Part shown: positions 1 to 8,279 of the stretch, piece after piece | Position numbering within the stretch: position 1 is the stretch's first letter | Layout: each line of letters starts with the position of its first letter | Assembly: GCA_020051695.1 (NCBI GenBank) | Contig: JAGVQM010000032.1 | Location: 1-59,371, forward strand | Origin: Candidatus Zixiibacteriota bacterium | Lineage (GTDB): Bacteria > Zixibacteria > MSB-5A5 > WJJR01 > JAJRUJ01 | Length of the DNA stretch: 59,371 bases | Direction of reading: 5' to 3' | Position numbers and translations under genes: made by a program | The notes under the pieces: model-generated | The model's input: only the letters and a program-made list of their open reading frames with translations | Told to the model about the DNA's origin: nothing | Databases searched by the model: none

Positions 1-3
1 ACG

Positions 4-166
4 GGGCCAGTCATTGGTCGCTTGTCATGCGGAGAATGCCGCAGCGAACTGAATATTTTCGCTGATTGGGAACTGCCCGGTACGGGCACAACCAGAGGAT
101 GATCAAGCCTTGGCAGCCGGGTCTGATTTGCCAACGGAGCCCATTATGCCAGAAAAAATATGGCCC
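4..166 (+). ncRNA. Candidate structured leader RNA of the reverse transcriptase
   Basis: Seen directly: four consecutive hairpins precede the reverse transcriptase. Stems pair 28-32 with 39-43, 43-48 with 58-63, 74-79 with 83-88 (3-nt loop) and 110-115 with 129-134; the last three are perfect 6-bp stems. Bases 4-9 can also pair with 161-166, which would close a multibranch structure and cover the start codon at 160. A 6-bp long-range match of this kind is expected by chance, so only the run of local hairpins carries weight. Many non-mobile reverse transcriptases act on an adjacent structured RNA, so this could be the template or cofactor RNA, or a translation-control leader. The window begins here, so its 5' limit is unknown. 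Confidence 0.35.
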
Positions 167-1461
167 TAAAAACATACTACGAAAGGCTGCGGTCCATATC
201 CACGTTGCGAACCGCATGGCGGCATGTTTGCTCTAATGGGTCAACATCGAGGCGGAAGGAAACGCGTGATTCCATTAAGGACTTTTCGGAGAATGCCGAA
301 AATCATCTAAAGTGTATTCAAACCCATCTGCGCGAAAAACGCTTTAAATTTGCACCGGCCGAGGGCATACCTTTCGCCAAACCGGGGAAGAAAAAAAAAC
401 GCCCGGTTGTCCGATTTCCAGTGGAGAGCAGTATCGTCCAACGCTCATTGCTTGAAATCCTCATAAAACATCCTGATGTACATGAATATATATTCACTCC
501 GTCGAGTTTTGGGGGAATACCTAAGCGCGGCGTAAGCCATGCAATGAAGCTTGTGGTTTCATCGATTGCGAGCGGAGCTAAATACTATTTAAGATCGGAT
601 ATTGCTGGGTTCTTTACGAAGATACCGCGCGATACGGTCCATAGGAAATTCAGATCGTGGATTGGAGATAACGATTTTTTGGATTTGTTGAAAAAAGCAA
701 CTGAAACTGAACTTTCCAATATGGCCGAGTTGGGAGATTTTGCAAAGGAGTTTCCTCTGGACGATGTAGGAGTAGCCCAAGGATGCTGTCTGTCGCCATT
801 GATTGGCAATATACTCCTCTTTGACTTTGATCGGCAGATGAATGGGAGGAACATTACATGTGTACGATTTATGGATGATTTTCTTTTGTTGGGCTCTAAT
901 CGCAAGTCTGTCCTAAGAGCGTTTCATAGCGCGTGTCTTATGCTGAGTAAATATGGTTTGACTGCTTATGATCCCCGAGCGAACTCAGAAAAAGCAAAGG
1001 AGGGTGTTATATCCGGTGGGTTCGATTTTTTGGGATGCCAAGTAAAACCAGAATCTGTTCTGCCTGGGCGGAAAGCGTGCGAAAACTTGATTAAATCTGT
1101 TGATGAATGCATTAAAAATGGAAAAACCAATATGCAGTGGTGTGCTGGTGGCAAACCGAATGTTCGTTATGGCCTTATGCAGACACTCCTCGATTTGAAT
1201 CACATAATTCAGGGATGGTCCCATGCCTACAAGTTTTGTAATCCTGGTGCCGTTTTTTCTTCATTAGATAGAAAAGTCGATTCGAGGATAAACTCAATTT
1301 TGGATACTTACTACCGCCTAATCCGCAAATCAGGGAGTAGTGATCGGCGTCGTTTGCTTGGGATTCACCTAATTCAAGATACTCCCTTTGAACCTGTGTT
1401 ATTTCATCAGCACCATCCTCCGGGCGGCGGTGATTTCACCGGGGCGGCAGCGAAGTCTTGA
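160..1461 (+). CDS. Group II-like reverse transcriptase without intron
   Basis: RNA-directed DNA polymerase of 433 residues. RT motifs are in order: catalytic Asp in DIAGFF (D147), the AQGCCLSP box (207-213), FMDD in place of YADD (237-240) and FDFLG (288-292). The C-terminal part around residues 345-375 (LNHIIQGW, then SLDRKV) resembles the thumb/maturase X region of group II intron proteins. No HNH endonuclease follows, no intron domain V is visible before the next gene 31 bp away, and the retron VTG motif is absent. It is therefore probably a domesticated group II-like or unknown-group RT, perhaps a defence protein. Base composition is clearly AT-richer than the following gene, which suggests transfer. 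Start: ATG at 160; no strong ribosome binding site, although GGAG at 136-139 serves a 7-codon frame (146-169) that overlaps this start. Confidence 0.85.
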   Translation: MALKTYYERLRSISTLRTAWRHVCSNGSTSRRKETRDSIKDFSENAENHLKCIQTHLREKRFKFAPAEGIPFAKPGKKKKRPVVRFPVESSIVQRSLLEILIKHPDVHEYIFTPSSFGGIPKRGVSHAMKLVVSSIASGAKYYLRSDIAGFFTKIPRDTVHRKFRSWIGDNDFLDLLKKATETELSNMAELGDFAKEFPLDDVGVAQGCCLSPLIGNILLFDFDRQMNGRNITCVRFMDDFLLLGSNRKSVLRAFHSACLMLSKYGLTAYDPRANSEKAKEGVISGGFDFLGCQVKPESVLPGRKACENLIKSVDECIKNGKTNMQWCAGGKPNVRYGLMQTLLDLNHIIQGWSHAYKFCNPGAVFSSLDRKVDSRINSILDTYYRLIRKSGSSDRRRLLGIHLIQDTPFEPVLFHQHHPPGGGDFTGAAAKS

Positions 1462-1492
1462 CCGCAACGGCCACGAAGTTTATTGTGAATAA

Positions 1493-3028
1493 ATGGCTGG
1501 AGAAAAAAAGAACGTAGACGCCCCGGCGGTTTCGGCTTCTTTTTCGCCGAAACGCCATCAAGAAGAAAAAATCCTCCTGCTCGGTTTGTTGCTGCCCGTA
1601 TCGGTTTTCCTGATCCAGGTTGTCATCCTCTGGAATTTCAGCATCGACGATGTCGCGATCTCCTACCGTTATGCACAGCATCTGGCGCAGGGGGCGGGGC
1701 TGACCTGGAACCCCGGCCAACCGCCGGTAGAGGGATATTCCAATTTTCTTTGGGTGCTGCTGTTGGCCGCCGGGGCCACCATGGGGATCGATATTGAAAT
1801 TTCCTCCAAAATAATCGGCGTGCTGTTCGGCGTGTTGACGCTGGCCGCACTGTTTATGTTATCTCGACGATTAGGCGAGGGCCGGCGTTGGTGGTGGTTG
1901 CCGCCGCTGCTGGTCGCGGTGTGTCCGGTGTGGACATTATGGGCGGTCAGCGGTCTGGAACTGGCAATGGTCGGTTTTTGGCTGGTGCTGGCCGTTACCG
2001 GCATGACCTGCGCGCCGCGGCGACGGATGTGGATTTTATGCCTGGCGTCCTGCGGTCTGTGTTTGTCCCGCCCGGAGGGCGTGGTCATCGCCGCTGCCAT
2101 ACCACTTTTTGGTTTGTTTGTCGACCGGGCGTTTCCGCGACAACAGCGGCTGGTGATGTACGGTATTCCGCTTGTGGTGCTGGGGGTATGTCTGGCAGGA
2201 CTGCTGGTTTTTCGTTTGCAGTATTTTGGTTCTTTGCTGGCCAATACTGTATATGCGAAATTCTCCCTCGACATGCCGTCATCGGGCAAAGTCGGACACT
2301 GGGTCTTGTATGGGTTGCCGTTTTTTGCCTCATTCATTATTGCGCTATGGCGGCGTGCTCATTCATCGCGTTCGCTGATTTTACAGGTTTCCCTGCTGGT
2401 CATTCTCCTGCAGATGCTGCTGGTATTGCCGGTCTCGCCGGTGATGTTTGTCCAGCACCGTTACCTGGTCCCTTTTCTGCCCCTGCTGGTGCTGGCCGTG
2501 CCGGGGGCGCTGGAGCGGCTGGCGGCATACCGCAAGCTGCTTACCGCAGCCGCCACGGCGATTGTGCTGGTTTGGAGTTTGCAGCAGTGGCCGGCGGTGC
2601 GCGCAACGTACCAGGCCGAACGATTTTATTACCAGCGGCATCAGTGCGTGGTGGAGAAACTGGCCCAACTTCCGGGCCGCCCGACCATTGCCCTGTTGGA
2701 TGCCGGGCGCATTCCCCACTGGTCGGATTTGCCCGCGGTGGATGTCTGGGGTTTATGTGATGAGCGGATCGCGCGGGATGGCTTCTCGACACAAGCAATC
2801 TGGGACAGCCCGTATGGCATCCCGCAGGTGTACATCATGAGCAGTGATACAATTACCGGTGGAATTAATCCCCGGCTGGGTTTTGATGGAATCATCTCAC
2901 GGGATGTGATGTTCCAGAAAACCTATCGGCTTTGGGCTGTTTGCCCGGGGGACTACTATTACGGTTATGCCATCCTGCTTGACCGGGCCTGGGCGCGGCG
3001 CGAAGGAGTGGAATTTCATGCGCCGTAA
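1493..3028 (+). CDS. Polytopic membrane glycosyltransferase (GT-C type)
   Basis: Integral inner-membrane protein of 511 residues with about ten hydrophobic segments. After the first membrane segment it has an Asp-Asp pair (SIDDVAISYRYA) followed by LTWNPGQPPVEGYSNFLW, the periplasmic loop pattern of GT-C enzymes similar to mycobacterial AftB-like arabinofuranosyltransferases. These enzymes use polyprenyl-phosphate sugars and transfer to periplasmic acceptors; the two acidic residues are the expected catalytic/metal site. Sugar and acceptor cannot be told. The C-terminal 130 residues form a soluble periplasmic domain. It is one of three large GT-C-type proteins in the first 10.5 kb, hinting at a surface-glycan function. 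The ATG at 1493 lacks a clear ribosome binding site. Confidence 0.75.
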   Translation: MAGEKKNVDAPAVSASFSPKRHQEEKILLLGLLLPVSVFLIQVVILWNFSIDDVAISYRYAQHLAQGAGLTWNPGQPPVEGYSNFLWVLLLAAGATMGIDIEISSKIIGVLFGVLTLAALFMLSRRLGEGRRWWWLPPLLVAVCPVWTLWAVSGLELAMVGFWLVLAVTGMTCAPRRRMWILCLASCGLCLSRPEGVVIAAAIPLFGLFVDRAFPRQQRLVMYGIPLVVLGVCLAGLLVFRLQYFGSLLANTVYAKFSLDMPSSGKVGHWVLYGLPFFASFIIALWRRAHSSRSLILQVSLLVILLQMLLVLPVSPVMFVQHRYLVPFLPLLVLAVPGALERLAAYRKLLTAAATAIVLVWSLQQWPAVRATYQAERFYYQRHQCVVEKLAQLPGRPTIALLDAGRIPHWSDLPAVDVWGLCDERIARDGFSTQAIWDSPYGIPQVYIMSSDTITGGINPRLGFDGIISRDVMFQKTYRLWAVCPGDYYYGYAILLDRAWARREGVEFHAP

Positions 3029-3062
3029 CCCGTTGGGCGACGGCCCCGGCTATAGTTTTTTT

Positions 3063-3725
3063 TCACATTGCGGCATTGCCGCTTTCCGGCATACATGCCG
3101 CACGCAAGAGCAGGTTTTCCAGTGTCAGTGCCAGGCACGCCATGTATGGTTCGAGCAATCCCAATTCCCCGGCAGTCAACCGCCGGCCCTCGGGATGACC
3201 GGTCAGCAGCACCAAACCGAGGATCCGCGACCCGCGCACCAGCGGGAATACCACTTCACAATCCAGCCCGCGCAGGACCGCCCGCTGTTTTGAACGCGGG
3301 CCGAGTGTGCCGACCATTTCGGAAACGATCAGCGGGTTGCCCGCCTCCCGCGCCGCCGCGACCAGCGGGCTGTCCGCCGGAAAAGTCAAGTCATCGGGTT
3401 CGCCCGGTGTGAGGCCGTGGGAGGCGATTAATTCAAATCTGGTCCGGTTATGCAAGCGTAGCGCGCTGATGAGCACACCCGCCACGCCGCCCAAAGTCGC
3501 GATGGTGCGTGCCGCTTCCTCCAGCAGCATGCGCTCATCGGAAATGTGATGCAATCGTGTCAGTGCGGCGAGGATGTCGGCAAATACCTGTGTGTGCTGC
3601 TGGTGTTGGAGGCCGGATTGGCGGAATTTCTCGAAGCGGGAACGGATGCCATCGTGTAATTGATCCAGAACATCGGTGGCACGATTGTTGTGCCCGGGAC
3701 CCCGCTGCCGGGTGCGATCATTCAT
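3063..3725 (-). CDS. GAF domain protein
   Basis: Soluble 220-residue protein with one GAF-type sensor domain in roughly residues 60-205. It shows the usual pattern of a helix after the N-terminal linker, the ILSALRLHNRTRFELIASHGL strand region and a C-terminal LFPLVRG..LGLVLL core. No output domain is attached, so it probably senses a small ligand or acts by protein contact. The frame stays open for a further 115 codons upstream, but that extension overlaps ccmE and has shadow composition. ATG at 3725 is preceded by GTGAGG and AGCAGG and follows the ccmE stop by 10 bp, so it is probably the last gene of the ccm operon. A role in cytochrome maturation is not implied by the sequence. Confidence 0.8.
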   Translation of the reverse strand: MNDRTRQRGPGHNNRATDVLDQLHDGIRSRFEKFRQSGLQHQQHTQVFADILAALTRLHHISDERMLLEEAARTIATLGGVAGVLISALRLHNRTRFELIASHGLTPGEPDDLTFPADSPLVAAAREAGNPLIVSEMVGTLGPRSKQRAVLRGLDCEVVFPLVRGSRILGLVLLTGHPEGRRLTAGELGLLEPYMACLALTLENLLLRAACMPESGNAAM

Positions 3726-3735
3726 CCTGCTTACC

Positions 3736-4158
3736 TCACAGACTATCCTGCCCGGTGTGCATTTCGGCCTCGTGAGGGTTGGTCTCACCCTCCTGTTCGA
3801 GTCCCTGATATTTGGACGGGCATTTGACCAGCAGCCGTTCGGCTTGGAAATGTCCCTGCGCGTAGCGGCCGATGGCGACAACCGATTTGGCCTGTTCGAA
3901 GTTGCCGGGTACGGCGCCGGCAAAATGTACCAGCAGCCGGTCACCGTGCTCATCAGTGATCGGGAAACGCAGGATGCCGGCATCGGCGTCGTAGACCGCT
4001 TCGTCCTTGACGATCTCGCCGTAGACCTGGCAGTTTTTATCCAGTGTGCGCGCCTTGTCGAAATCGACATAGGCCGTCAGCGAATCCTCGAATGCGGTCA
4101 AAGCGGCGATGATACAGACCCCGATGATGATGCCACCGATAACCAGCCGTTTGTTCAT
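3736..4158 (-). CDS. ccmE: Cytochrome c haem chaperone CcmE, CxxxY type
   Basis: Periplasmic haem chaperone of System I cytochrome c maturation, 140 residues. It has an N-terminal signal anchor (residues 4-22), then the OB-fold with VYGEIVKDEAVYDADAG and FPITDEHGDRLLVHFAGAVPGNF. The classical haem-binding histidine is replaced: the motif reads C113-P-S-K-Y117, that is CxxxY rather than HxxxY. This variant is known from Desulfovibrio and archaea, where the cysteine binds haem. The start codon overlaps the ccmD stop (ATGA). Downstream partners CcmF and CcmH are not in this window. Confidence 0.93.
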   Translation of the reverse strand: MNKRLVIGGIIIGVCIIAALTAFEDSLTAYVDFDKARTLDKNCQVYGEIVKDEAVYDADAGILRFPITDEHGDRLLVHFAGAVPGNFEQAKSVVAIGRYAQGHFQAERLLVKCPSKYQGLEQEGETNPHEAEMHTGQDSL

Positions 4159-4262
4159 TTCTTTTCCAGTCGCCTGAGCGAACGGTCGATTTTCAATAAA
4201 TAGATGAACAACCCGATCCAGGTCAGTGACGTGACACCCAGCACAATGTAGTTTGAATGCAC
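4155..4262 (-). CDS. ccmD: Small membrane protein CcmD
   Basis: A 35-residue frame with a GTG start lies between ccmC and ccmE. Translation starts MHSNYIVLGVTSLTWIGLFI and ends in a basic tail with RSLRRLEKK. One transmembrane helix (about residues 5-24) with a charged cytoplasmic C-terminus, the position in the operon and the size all match CcmD, which connects CcmE release to the CcmABC complex. GAGGAG lies just upstream of the GTG and the stop overlaps the ccmE start. Such short genes are usually missed. Confidence 0.85.
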   Translation of the reverse strand: MHSNYIVLGVTSLTWIGLFIYLLKIDRSLRRLEKK

Positions 4263-4271
4263 TGCTGCTCC

Positions 4272-4919
4272 TCAGCTTTCCAGTTTTTCTGTGATACGCC
4301 CGGCACGGTCGGCCAGTTGGTGCAGCCAGAAATACAACAACAGGAAACTCAACAGCGATGCGCCGAAAGTCAGCCCGACCGGCAGTGTCATGGCGAACTC
4401 ACCCCCGCCGGAGACCAGTGAATTGTTGGGGTGCAGCGAGGGATACAGCCGCGGCAGCACAAAAAACAAAAGCGGCACCAGCACTCCGGCCAATAACAGA
4501 TACACCGCCGACAATCGCGCCCGGGTGTCCCGGAACGGCACCGCCTGGCGCAGGGCAAAGTAGGCCCCGTAAATCAGCAGCACCGCTAGGATTGAGGTTT
4601 GCCGGGGGTCCCAGTTCCAGAACATGCCCCAGGTAACCCGCGAGAAAATCGCCCCGGTGAAAGTGGCGATGATCGTGAAGGTCAGGCCGATTTCCGCCGC
4701 CACGGCTGCCTTGCGGTCGAAAGCCGGGTCACGGCGCTGCAGATAGCGTGCTCCGTAAACCGCTGAGAAAACAAAACCGACAAACCCGATCAGCGCCGCG
4801 GGAACATGAAAAAAGAAAATCCGTGAGGCCTCACCGATCTGGGCTTGCGGCGGGGGAAGGATGAACACCGCCACGCTCACCGCAGCCAACAGGGTTCCCG
4901 CCAGATATTTCCACCACAT
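4272..4919 (-). CDS. ccmC: Haem export/attachment protein CcmC
   Basis: Six-helix inner-membrane protein of 215 residues from the chosen start. It carries the tryptophan-rich signature WGMFWNWDPRQTS of the haem-handling protein family and histidines in periplasmic loops (FFFHVPAA and YPSLHPNNS), which are the expected axial haem ligands. CcmC attaches haem to CcmE in the periplasm. An ATG at 4943 in the same frame would overlap ccmB by 17 bp; ATG at 4919 (MWWKYLAG) fits the usual N-terminus and is preceded by GGGAG. Confidence 0.93.
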   Translation of the reverse strand: MWWKYLAGTLLAAVSVAVFILPPPQAQIGEASRIFFFHVPAALIGFVGFVFSAVYGARYLQRRDPAFDRKAAVAAEIGLTFTIIATFTGAIFSRVTWGMFWNWDPRQTSILAVLLIYGAYFALRQAVPFRDTRARLSAVYLLLAGVLVPLLFFVLPRLYPSLHPNNSLVSGGGEFAMTLPVGLTFGASLLSFLLLYFWLHQLADRAGRITEKLES

Positions 4920-4926
4920 GAGATTA

Positions 4927-5610
4927 TTACTCCCGCCAGACAAAGGGAAACAACAGCCAGCCGCCGGTCAACGCAATTCCGGCGTAGGCCGCCAGGATCC
5001 GCAATTCAGCCGTTCCCGGCGTCATCACGCCCGGCGTCAGACATTTCTCGGTGACCTGCACCAGCGGTACTAAAAGCGGGAGCAGCACCGGCAGCGACAA
5101 AACCGAAAACAGCGCTCCCCTGACACCCGCCACGGCAACGACCGAGGCGATTAATGTCGTCGAGGAGACCAACCCCGCACTGCCCAGGAAGATCACGGTA
5201 ACAAACAACCACCACTGATACACCTCAACATTGAGCAACACTAAAAACAAAGGGACTAAGAAAACCTCCAGCCCCAACAGCAGCAGAAGGTTAAACCCCC
5301 ATTTGCCGAAATACACTACGTCCTCGCTGGTGGCCAGTTGGAGGGTGACCGCGGTTTTTGTTTCGGCTTCCTTGATAAAGCTCTGGGCCAGACCGGACAA
5401 CGCGGAAAAGAACAGGATGACCCAGAACAGCACCGCCAGGTATGCTGCGGGTAATCCGCCGGCCCCCAGCGAAACGGAAACCGCGGCTAGCGTGGTCAGG
5501 GCAAAGAGAAACACCGCGCTCAGCGCATAGCGCGTGCGGAATTCCGCACGCAAATCCTTGGCCAGCAGCGCCAGGACTTTACTCGCCCATGACGATGTGC
5601 CGCTCGGCAA
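4927..5610 (-). CDS. ccmB: Haem exporter permease CcmB
   Basis: Membrane subunit of the CcmAB ABC transporter, 227 residues with six predicted membrane segments. Family features include the N-terminal LAKDLRAEFRTRYALS, the central GLAQSFIKEAE and the PLLVPLV segment near residue 180. CcmAB uses ATP to release haem-loaded CcmE from CcmC. The start overlaps the end of ccmA by 32 bp, so the two are probably translated together. Confidence 0.92.
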   Translation of the reverse strand: MPSGTSSWASKVLALLAKDLRAEFRTRYALSAVFLFALTTLAAVSVSLGAGGLPAAYLAVLFWVILFFSALSGLAQSFIKEAETKTAVTLQLATSEDVVYFGKWGFNLLLLLGLEVFLVPLFLVLLNVEVYQWWLFVTVIFLGSAGLVSSTTLIASVVAVAGVRGALFSVLSLPVLLPLLVPLVQVTEKCLTPGVMTPGTAELRILAAYAGIALTGGWLLFPFVWRE

Positions 5611-6232
5611 GCTCGGCCTCCTGCTTGTTGTTGGTCGCCAATATACAAATGCCCGCTGCCCGCTGCCGCTGGATTACCTCGTGAAAAATTGCCGCGCCGG
5701 AATCATCGAAATTCGCGGTCGGTTCATCAAGCAGCAACAACGGCGGGGCTTTGACCAGCACGGCGGCGTATTTCAACCGTTGTTTCATCCCCGAGGAAAA
5801 AGTGCTCAACAGGTCATGTTCCCGCCCGGCCAGTCCCACGTCGCCCAACAATGAGCGCAACTGGCCGCCGGTTTTGCCCCAGCCGCCGACGTCGTTCAAA
5901 AAGCGGATATTTTCCAGCGCGGTCAACTCGTCATATAACGCCAGATCAGGGGCCACCAGCCCGACGAGGGCATGCCAGTGGTTGCGCGGTACGGTTGTGC
6001 CATGGAAGTGATAGGTTATCGTACCGCGGTCGGGACGCAACAGCCCGCAGAGGATTTTCAGGAATGTCGTCTTCCCCGAACCGTTGGGGCCGACCACGGC
6101 CAGGCGGTCTCCCCGGCGCAGTACAAAAGAAATATCCGTACAAATCCGCCGCCGGCCGAAGGCCTTGGACACTCCTGATGCCGTCACGACAAAACCAATC
6201 CCGGAGGCGGTTGTGGAATCAGGTCCGGTCAT
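5579..6232 (-). CDS. ccmA: Haem exporter ATPase CcmA
   Basis: ABC-type ATPase of 217 residues. Walker A is GPNGSGKTT (48-56), the signature loop FSSGMKQR (145-152) and Walker B LLLLDEPT (165-172). It is first in the minus-strand order ccmA-B-C-D-E, which identifies it as CcmA rather than a general ABC ATPase. Energy from ATP drives release of holo-CcmE for haem delivery. The 112 bp to the divergent glycosyltransferase gene at 6345 must hold the ccm promoter. Confidence 0.92.
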   Translation of the reverse strand: MTGPDSTTASGIGFVVTASGVSKAFGRRRICTDISFVLRRGDRLAVVGPNGSGKTTFLKILCGLLRPDRGTITYHFHGTTVPRNHWHALVGLVAPDLALYDELTALENIRFLNDVGGWGKTGGQLRSLLGDVGLAGREHDLLSTFSSGMKQRLKYAAVLVKAPPLLLLDEPTANFDDSGAAIFHEVIQRQRAAGICILATNNKQEAELAERHIVMGE

Positions 6233-6344
6233 GATATGGAGTATAATATGGGCCGCCGGGAAGTGGTACGAGAAATGCTGGGAGCGGGAAGGTGCTGGTG
6301 CTTCTTGACTTGTCTTCCGTCTCCTCGGGACGTACCATATTTTT

Positions 6345-7985
6345 ATGAAAGCCGAAGGCCCGGTGAAAACAACACTGCGGACCAGATCTATTCTGGGCGT
6401 GATTGTCGCGGCGGCGGCAGTCGTTCGTTTCTGGGGTTTTCCTGGCTATTTTCCGCAATTCTGGGATGAGGCGAAATATATCTGTGAAGTCGAGAAGCTC
6501 ATTCCATACTTCAGCGTCAATGCCGGTGCATTTGCATTCCTTAAACTCGGGTATCAAGTGTTCGGACTACCGTCGTACGCGCCGATTGTCTGCGGGATTT
6601 TCGGGGTGTTGACTGTTGGGGGCTGCTATTTCGTGGGCACGCGGGTGTTCCCGGGCCAACGGCGTGGCGTTCACCTGGGATTGTTGATGGCGGCATTGGC
6701 CGCACTCATGCCATATCTGGTCCGCTATTCACACCACGCATTTCCGGAGGTCTTCGCTCTTTGTTTTTTTGTCTGGGCCCTGGTGTTTTATCTGGCGCGG
6801 CTGAACACCACCCCGCGGGCGGCAGTCGGAGCCCGACAGCAACGCCGGTGGAACAGTCTTGTTTCCGTTGCGCTGCTGGCCCTCGTGCCGGCCTGCTCGT
6901 TTAAATTTCTACTCCCCACCTTCATCTTATTTCTTACCCTGGAATTCTATCTTTGGCGGTTGCGCCGTCGTCATCTTTTCAAGAATGGACCGGCACGGGA
7001 TTTCGTCATCATGCTGGTTGCGGGGACTGCGTTTTTTGTCGTTATCCCGTTCATCCTGGCCCTGACCGCGGGATATGACGGTTGGTTCGAGCGGGCGCGG
7101 CTGCTTTCGGAAGCCCACTCTTCGATCGGGACCATGCGTCTGGCCGCCCATGTATTATATCCCATCCACCTGTTTCATTTTTGCGGAATTATTTTCACCG
7201 CATGCGCGCTGGCCGGGATCTGGATCATGTTTGCCGAACCACCGGGCCGCCGGGCAGCGCGGGTCACGACCCCAGCAGCCACGATCCTCTTCCTGCCGTT
7301 TGCGGTTTACCTGTTGTTTTTCGGTTTTCTGTCCCATCTGCAGGCGGCACGCGTGTACGTGTTGACTGTACCATTTTTGATTTTCACGGCGGCGGTCTTT
7401 TTACTTTGGCTCCGTGATGTGCGTCCGCGCATCGGCATCATGGCCATGAGCGCCGTATTGCTGCTCACTCTCTTTTCGTTTGTGAATATTTGCCGGGACC
7501 ACCTGAGTAAAACGACCGGCTTTGCCGAGGCGTGCCATGTCATTGCCCGACAAATACAGCAAGGACAGATTGTATATGCCGGTACGATGGCCCAGGTACT
7601 TTATGGTGTCTATCGTTCGCCCTACTGTCAGGCAACATACTTTCGCGCGGAACCGCCATCGCGATTGGGTAAAATTCCAACGGACCCGAGCAAGCCGCCA
7701 ATCGTGGTCATCGAGGATGGCGCCGATGCGGACTTCTGGTTGGCTGATCGTGACAAGTACGATCGTCCGGCAGACATGATGGAAATCCGCCTCATGCTGG
7801 CTGATTATCACCGGTTTGCCTCGGCGGGTGAACTAATTTTCGCCACGGAAGAGCATTTTACAAATTCGCCCAATTATTATCTGGAGGACATATATTCCTG
7901 GCAGTCTTTTCACGATCTGCAGACATTGCTGGCAAATTCGCGCGATTCGATATTTATCTATCAGCTTCAACCACCGGCGGAGTAG
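6345..7985 (+). CDS. ArnT/PMT-like glycosyltransferase (GT39-like), paralogue 1
   Basis: Inner-membrane protein of 546 residues with about eleven membrane helices and a soluble C-terminal domain of about 150 residues. The first periplasmic loop has FPQFWDEAKY, the Asp-Glu catalytic pattern of GT39/GT83 enzymes that transfer sugars from polyprenyl phosphate carriers. It is clearly paralogous to the product of 8761-10440: both have RLWG/RFWG-PxYFPQFWDEA near the N-terminus, ACSxKFLLPT in the middle, LFFGFxSHLQxARxYVLTxPF, and a C-terminal SPxYYLEDxYSxQS box. The acceptor is unknown. No strong ribosome binding site precedes the ATG at 6345. Confidence 0.78.
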   Translation: MKAEGPVKTTLRTRSILGVIVAAAAVVRFWGFPGYFPQFWDEAKYICEVEKLIPYFSVNAGAFAFLKLGYQVFGLPSYAPIVCGIFGVLTVGGCYFVGTRVFPGQRRGVHLGLLMAALAALMPYLVRYSHHAFPEVFALCFFVWALVFYLARLNTTPRAAVGARQQRRWNSLVSVALLALVPACSFKFLLPTFILFLTLEFYLWRLRRRHLFKNGPARDFVIMLVAGTAFFVVIPFILALTAGYDGWFERARLLSEAHSSIGTMRLAAHVLYPIHLFHFCGIIFTACALAGIWIMFAEPPGRRAARVTTPAATILFLPFAVYLLFFGFLSHLQAARVYVLTVPFLIFTAAVFLLWLRDVRPRIGIMAMSAVLLLTLFSFVNICRDHLSKTTGFAEACHVIARQIQQGQIVYAGTMAQVLYGVYRSPYCQATYFRAEPPSRLGKIPTDPSKPPIVVIEDGADADFWLADRDKYDRPADMMEIRLMLADYHRFASAGELIFATEEHFTNSPNYYLEDIYSWQSFHDLQTLLANSRDSIFIYQLQPPAE

Positions 7986-8154
7986 GATATCTTCTCTTTG
8001 ACCGGTTGAAGGCAAATTCAGCACCTGTCCAATCTATCTGTCTTCCCGTTTTTTGAATGCCGGCTCAAATGGCGAGCGTCGGGGAATAATCCTGGCGGAG
8101 ATCTTCGCGATCCCGCAGACCGGCTATTGTGCCGGAAATTGTCAGCAAAAGTGA

Positions 8155-8183
8155 TTGACAAACCCGAGGGGATTTTGTAATGG
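8155..8183 (+). promoter_or_regulatory. Sigma-70-type promoter of the small gene at 8280
   Basis: TTGACA at 8155-8160 and TAATGG at 8178-8183 are separated by exactly 17 bp. The predicted start near 8190 leaves a leader of about 90 nt before the gene at 8280. Confidence 0.55.
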
Positions 8184-8187
8184 TTGT

Positions 8188-8207
8188 CGGTGCCTGCCGG
8201 GGCACCG
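8188..8207 (+). promoter_or_regulatory. Leader hairpin before the small gene at 8280
   Basis: Perfect 7-bp stem (CGGTGCC at 8188-8194 with GGCACCG at 8201-8207) and a 6-nt loop, located at the expected transcript start. It may protect the mRNA 5' end or control translation. There is no T-run, so it is not a terminator. Confidence 0.35.
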
Positions 8208-8279
8208 GATTCGTCGCGGCGGGCCCAAGCTTTACAATTATAACAGTCTCAACCCTTTAGGTGAGGTGAGGGGCAGAGG

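Noticed and set aside
160-1461. Retron or diversity-generating retroelement assignment of the RT
   Set aside because: No retron VTG motif, no template/variable repeat pair and no Avd-like gene is visible; the QG-SP box and thumb are group II-like.
1888-2760. 290-codon plus-strand frame inside the glycosyltransferase gene
   Set aside because: Out-of-frame shadow rich in Gly, Ala and Arg; the main frame has clear membrane segments and GT-C loop.
3726-4070. N-terminal extension of the GAF protein
   Set aside because: Overlaps ccmE entirely, Arg/Ser/Thr-rich shadow composition; a ribosome binding site supports ATG at 3725.
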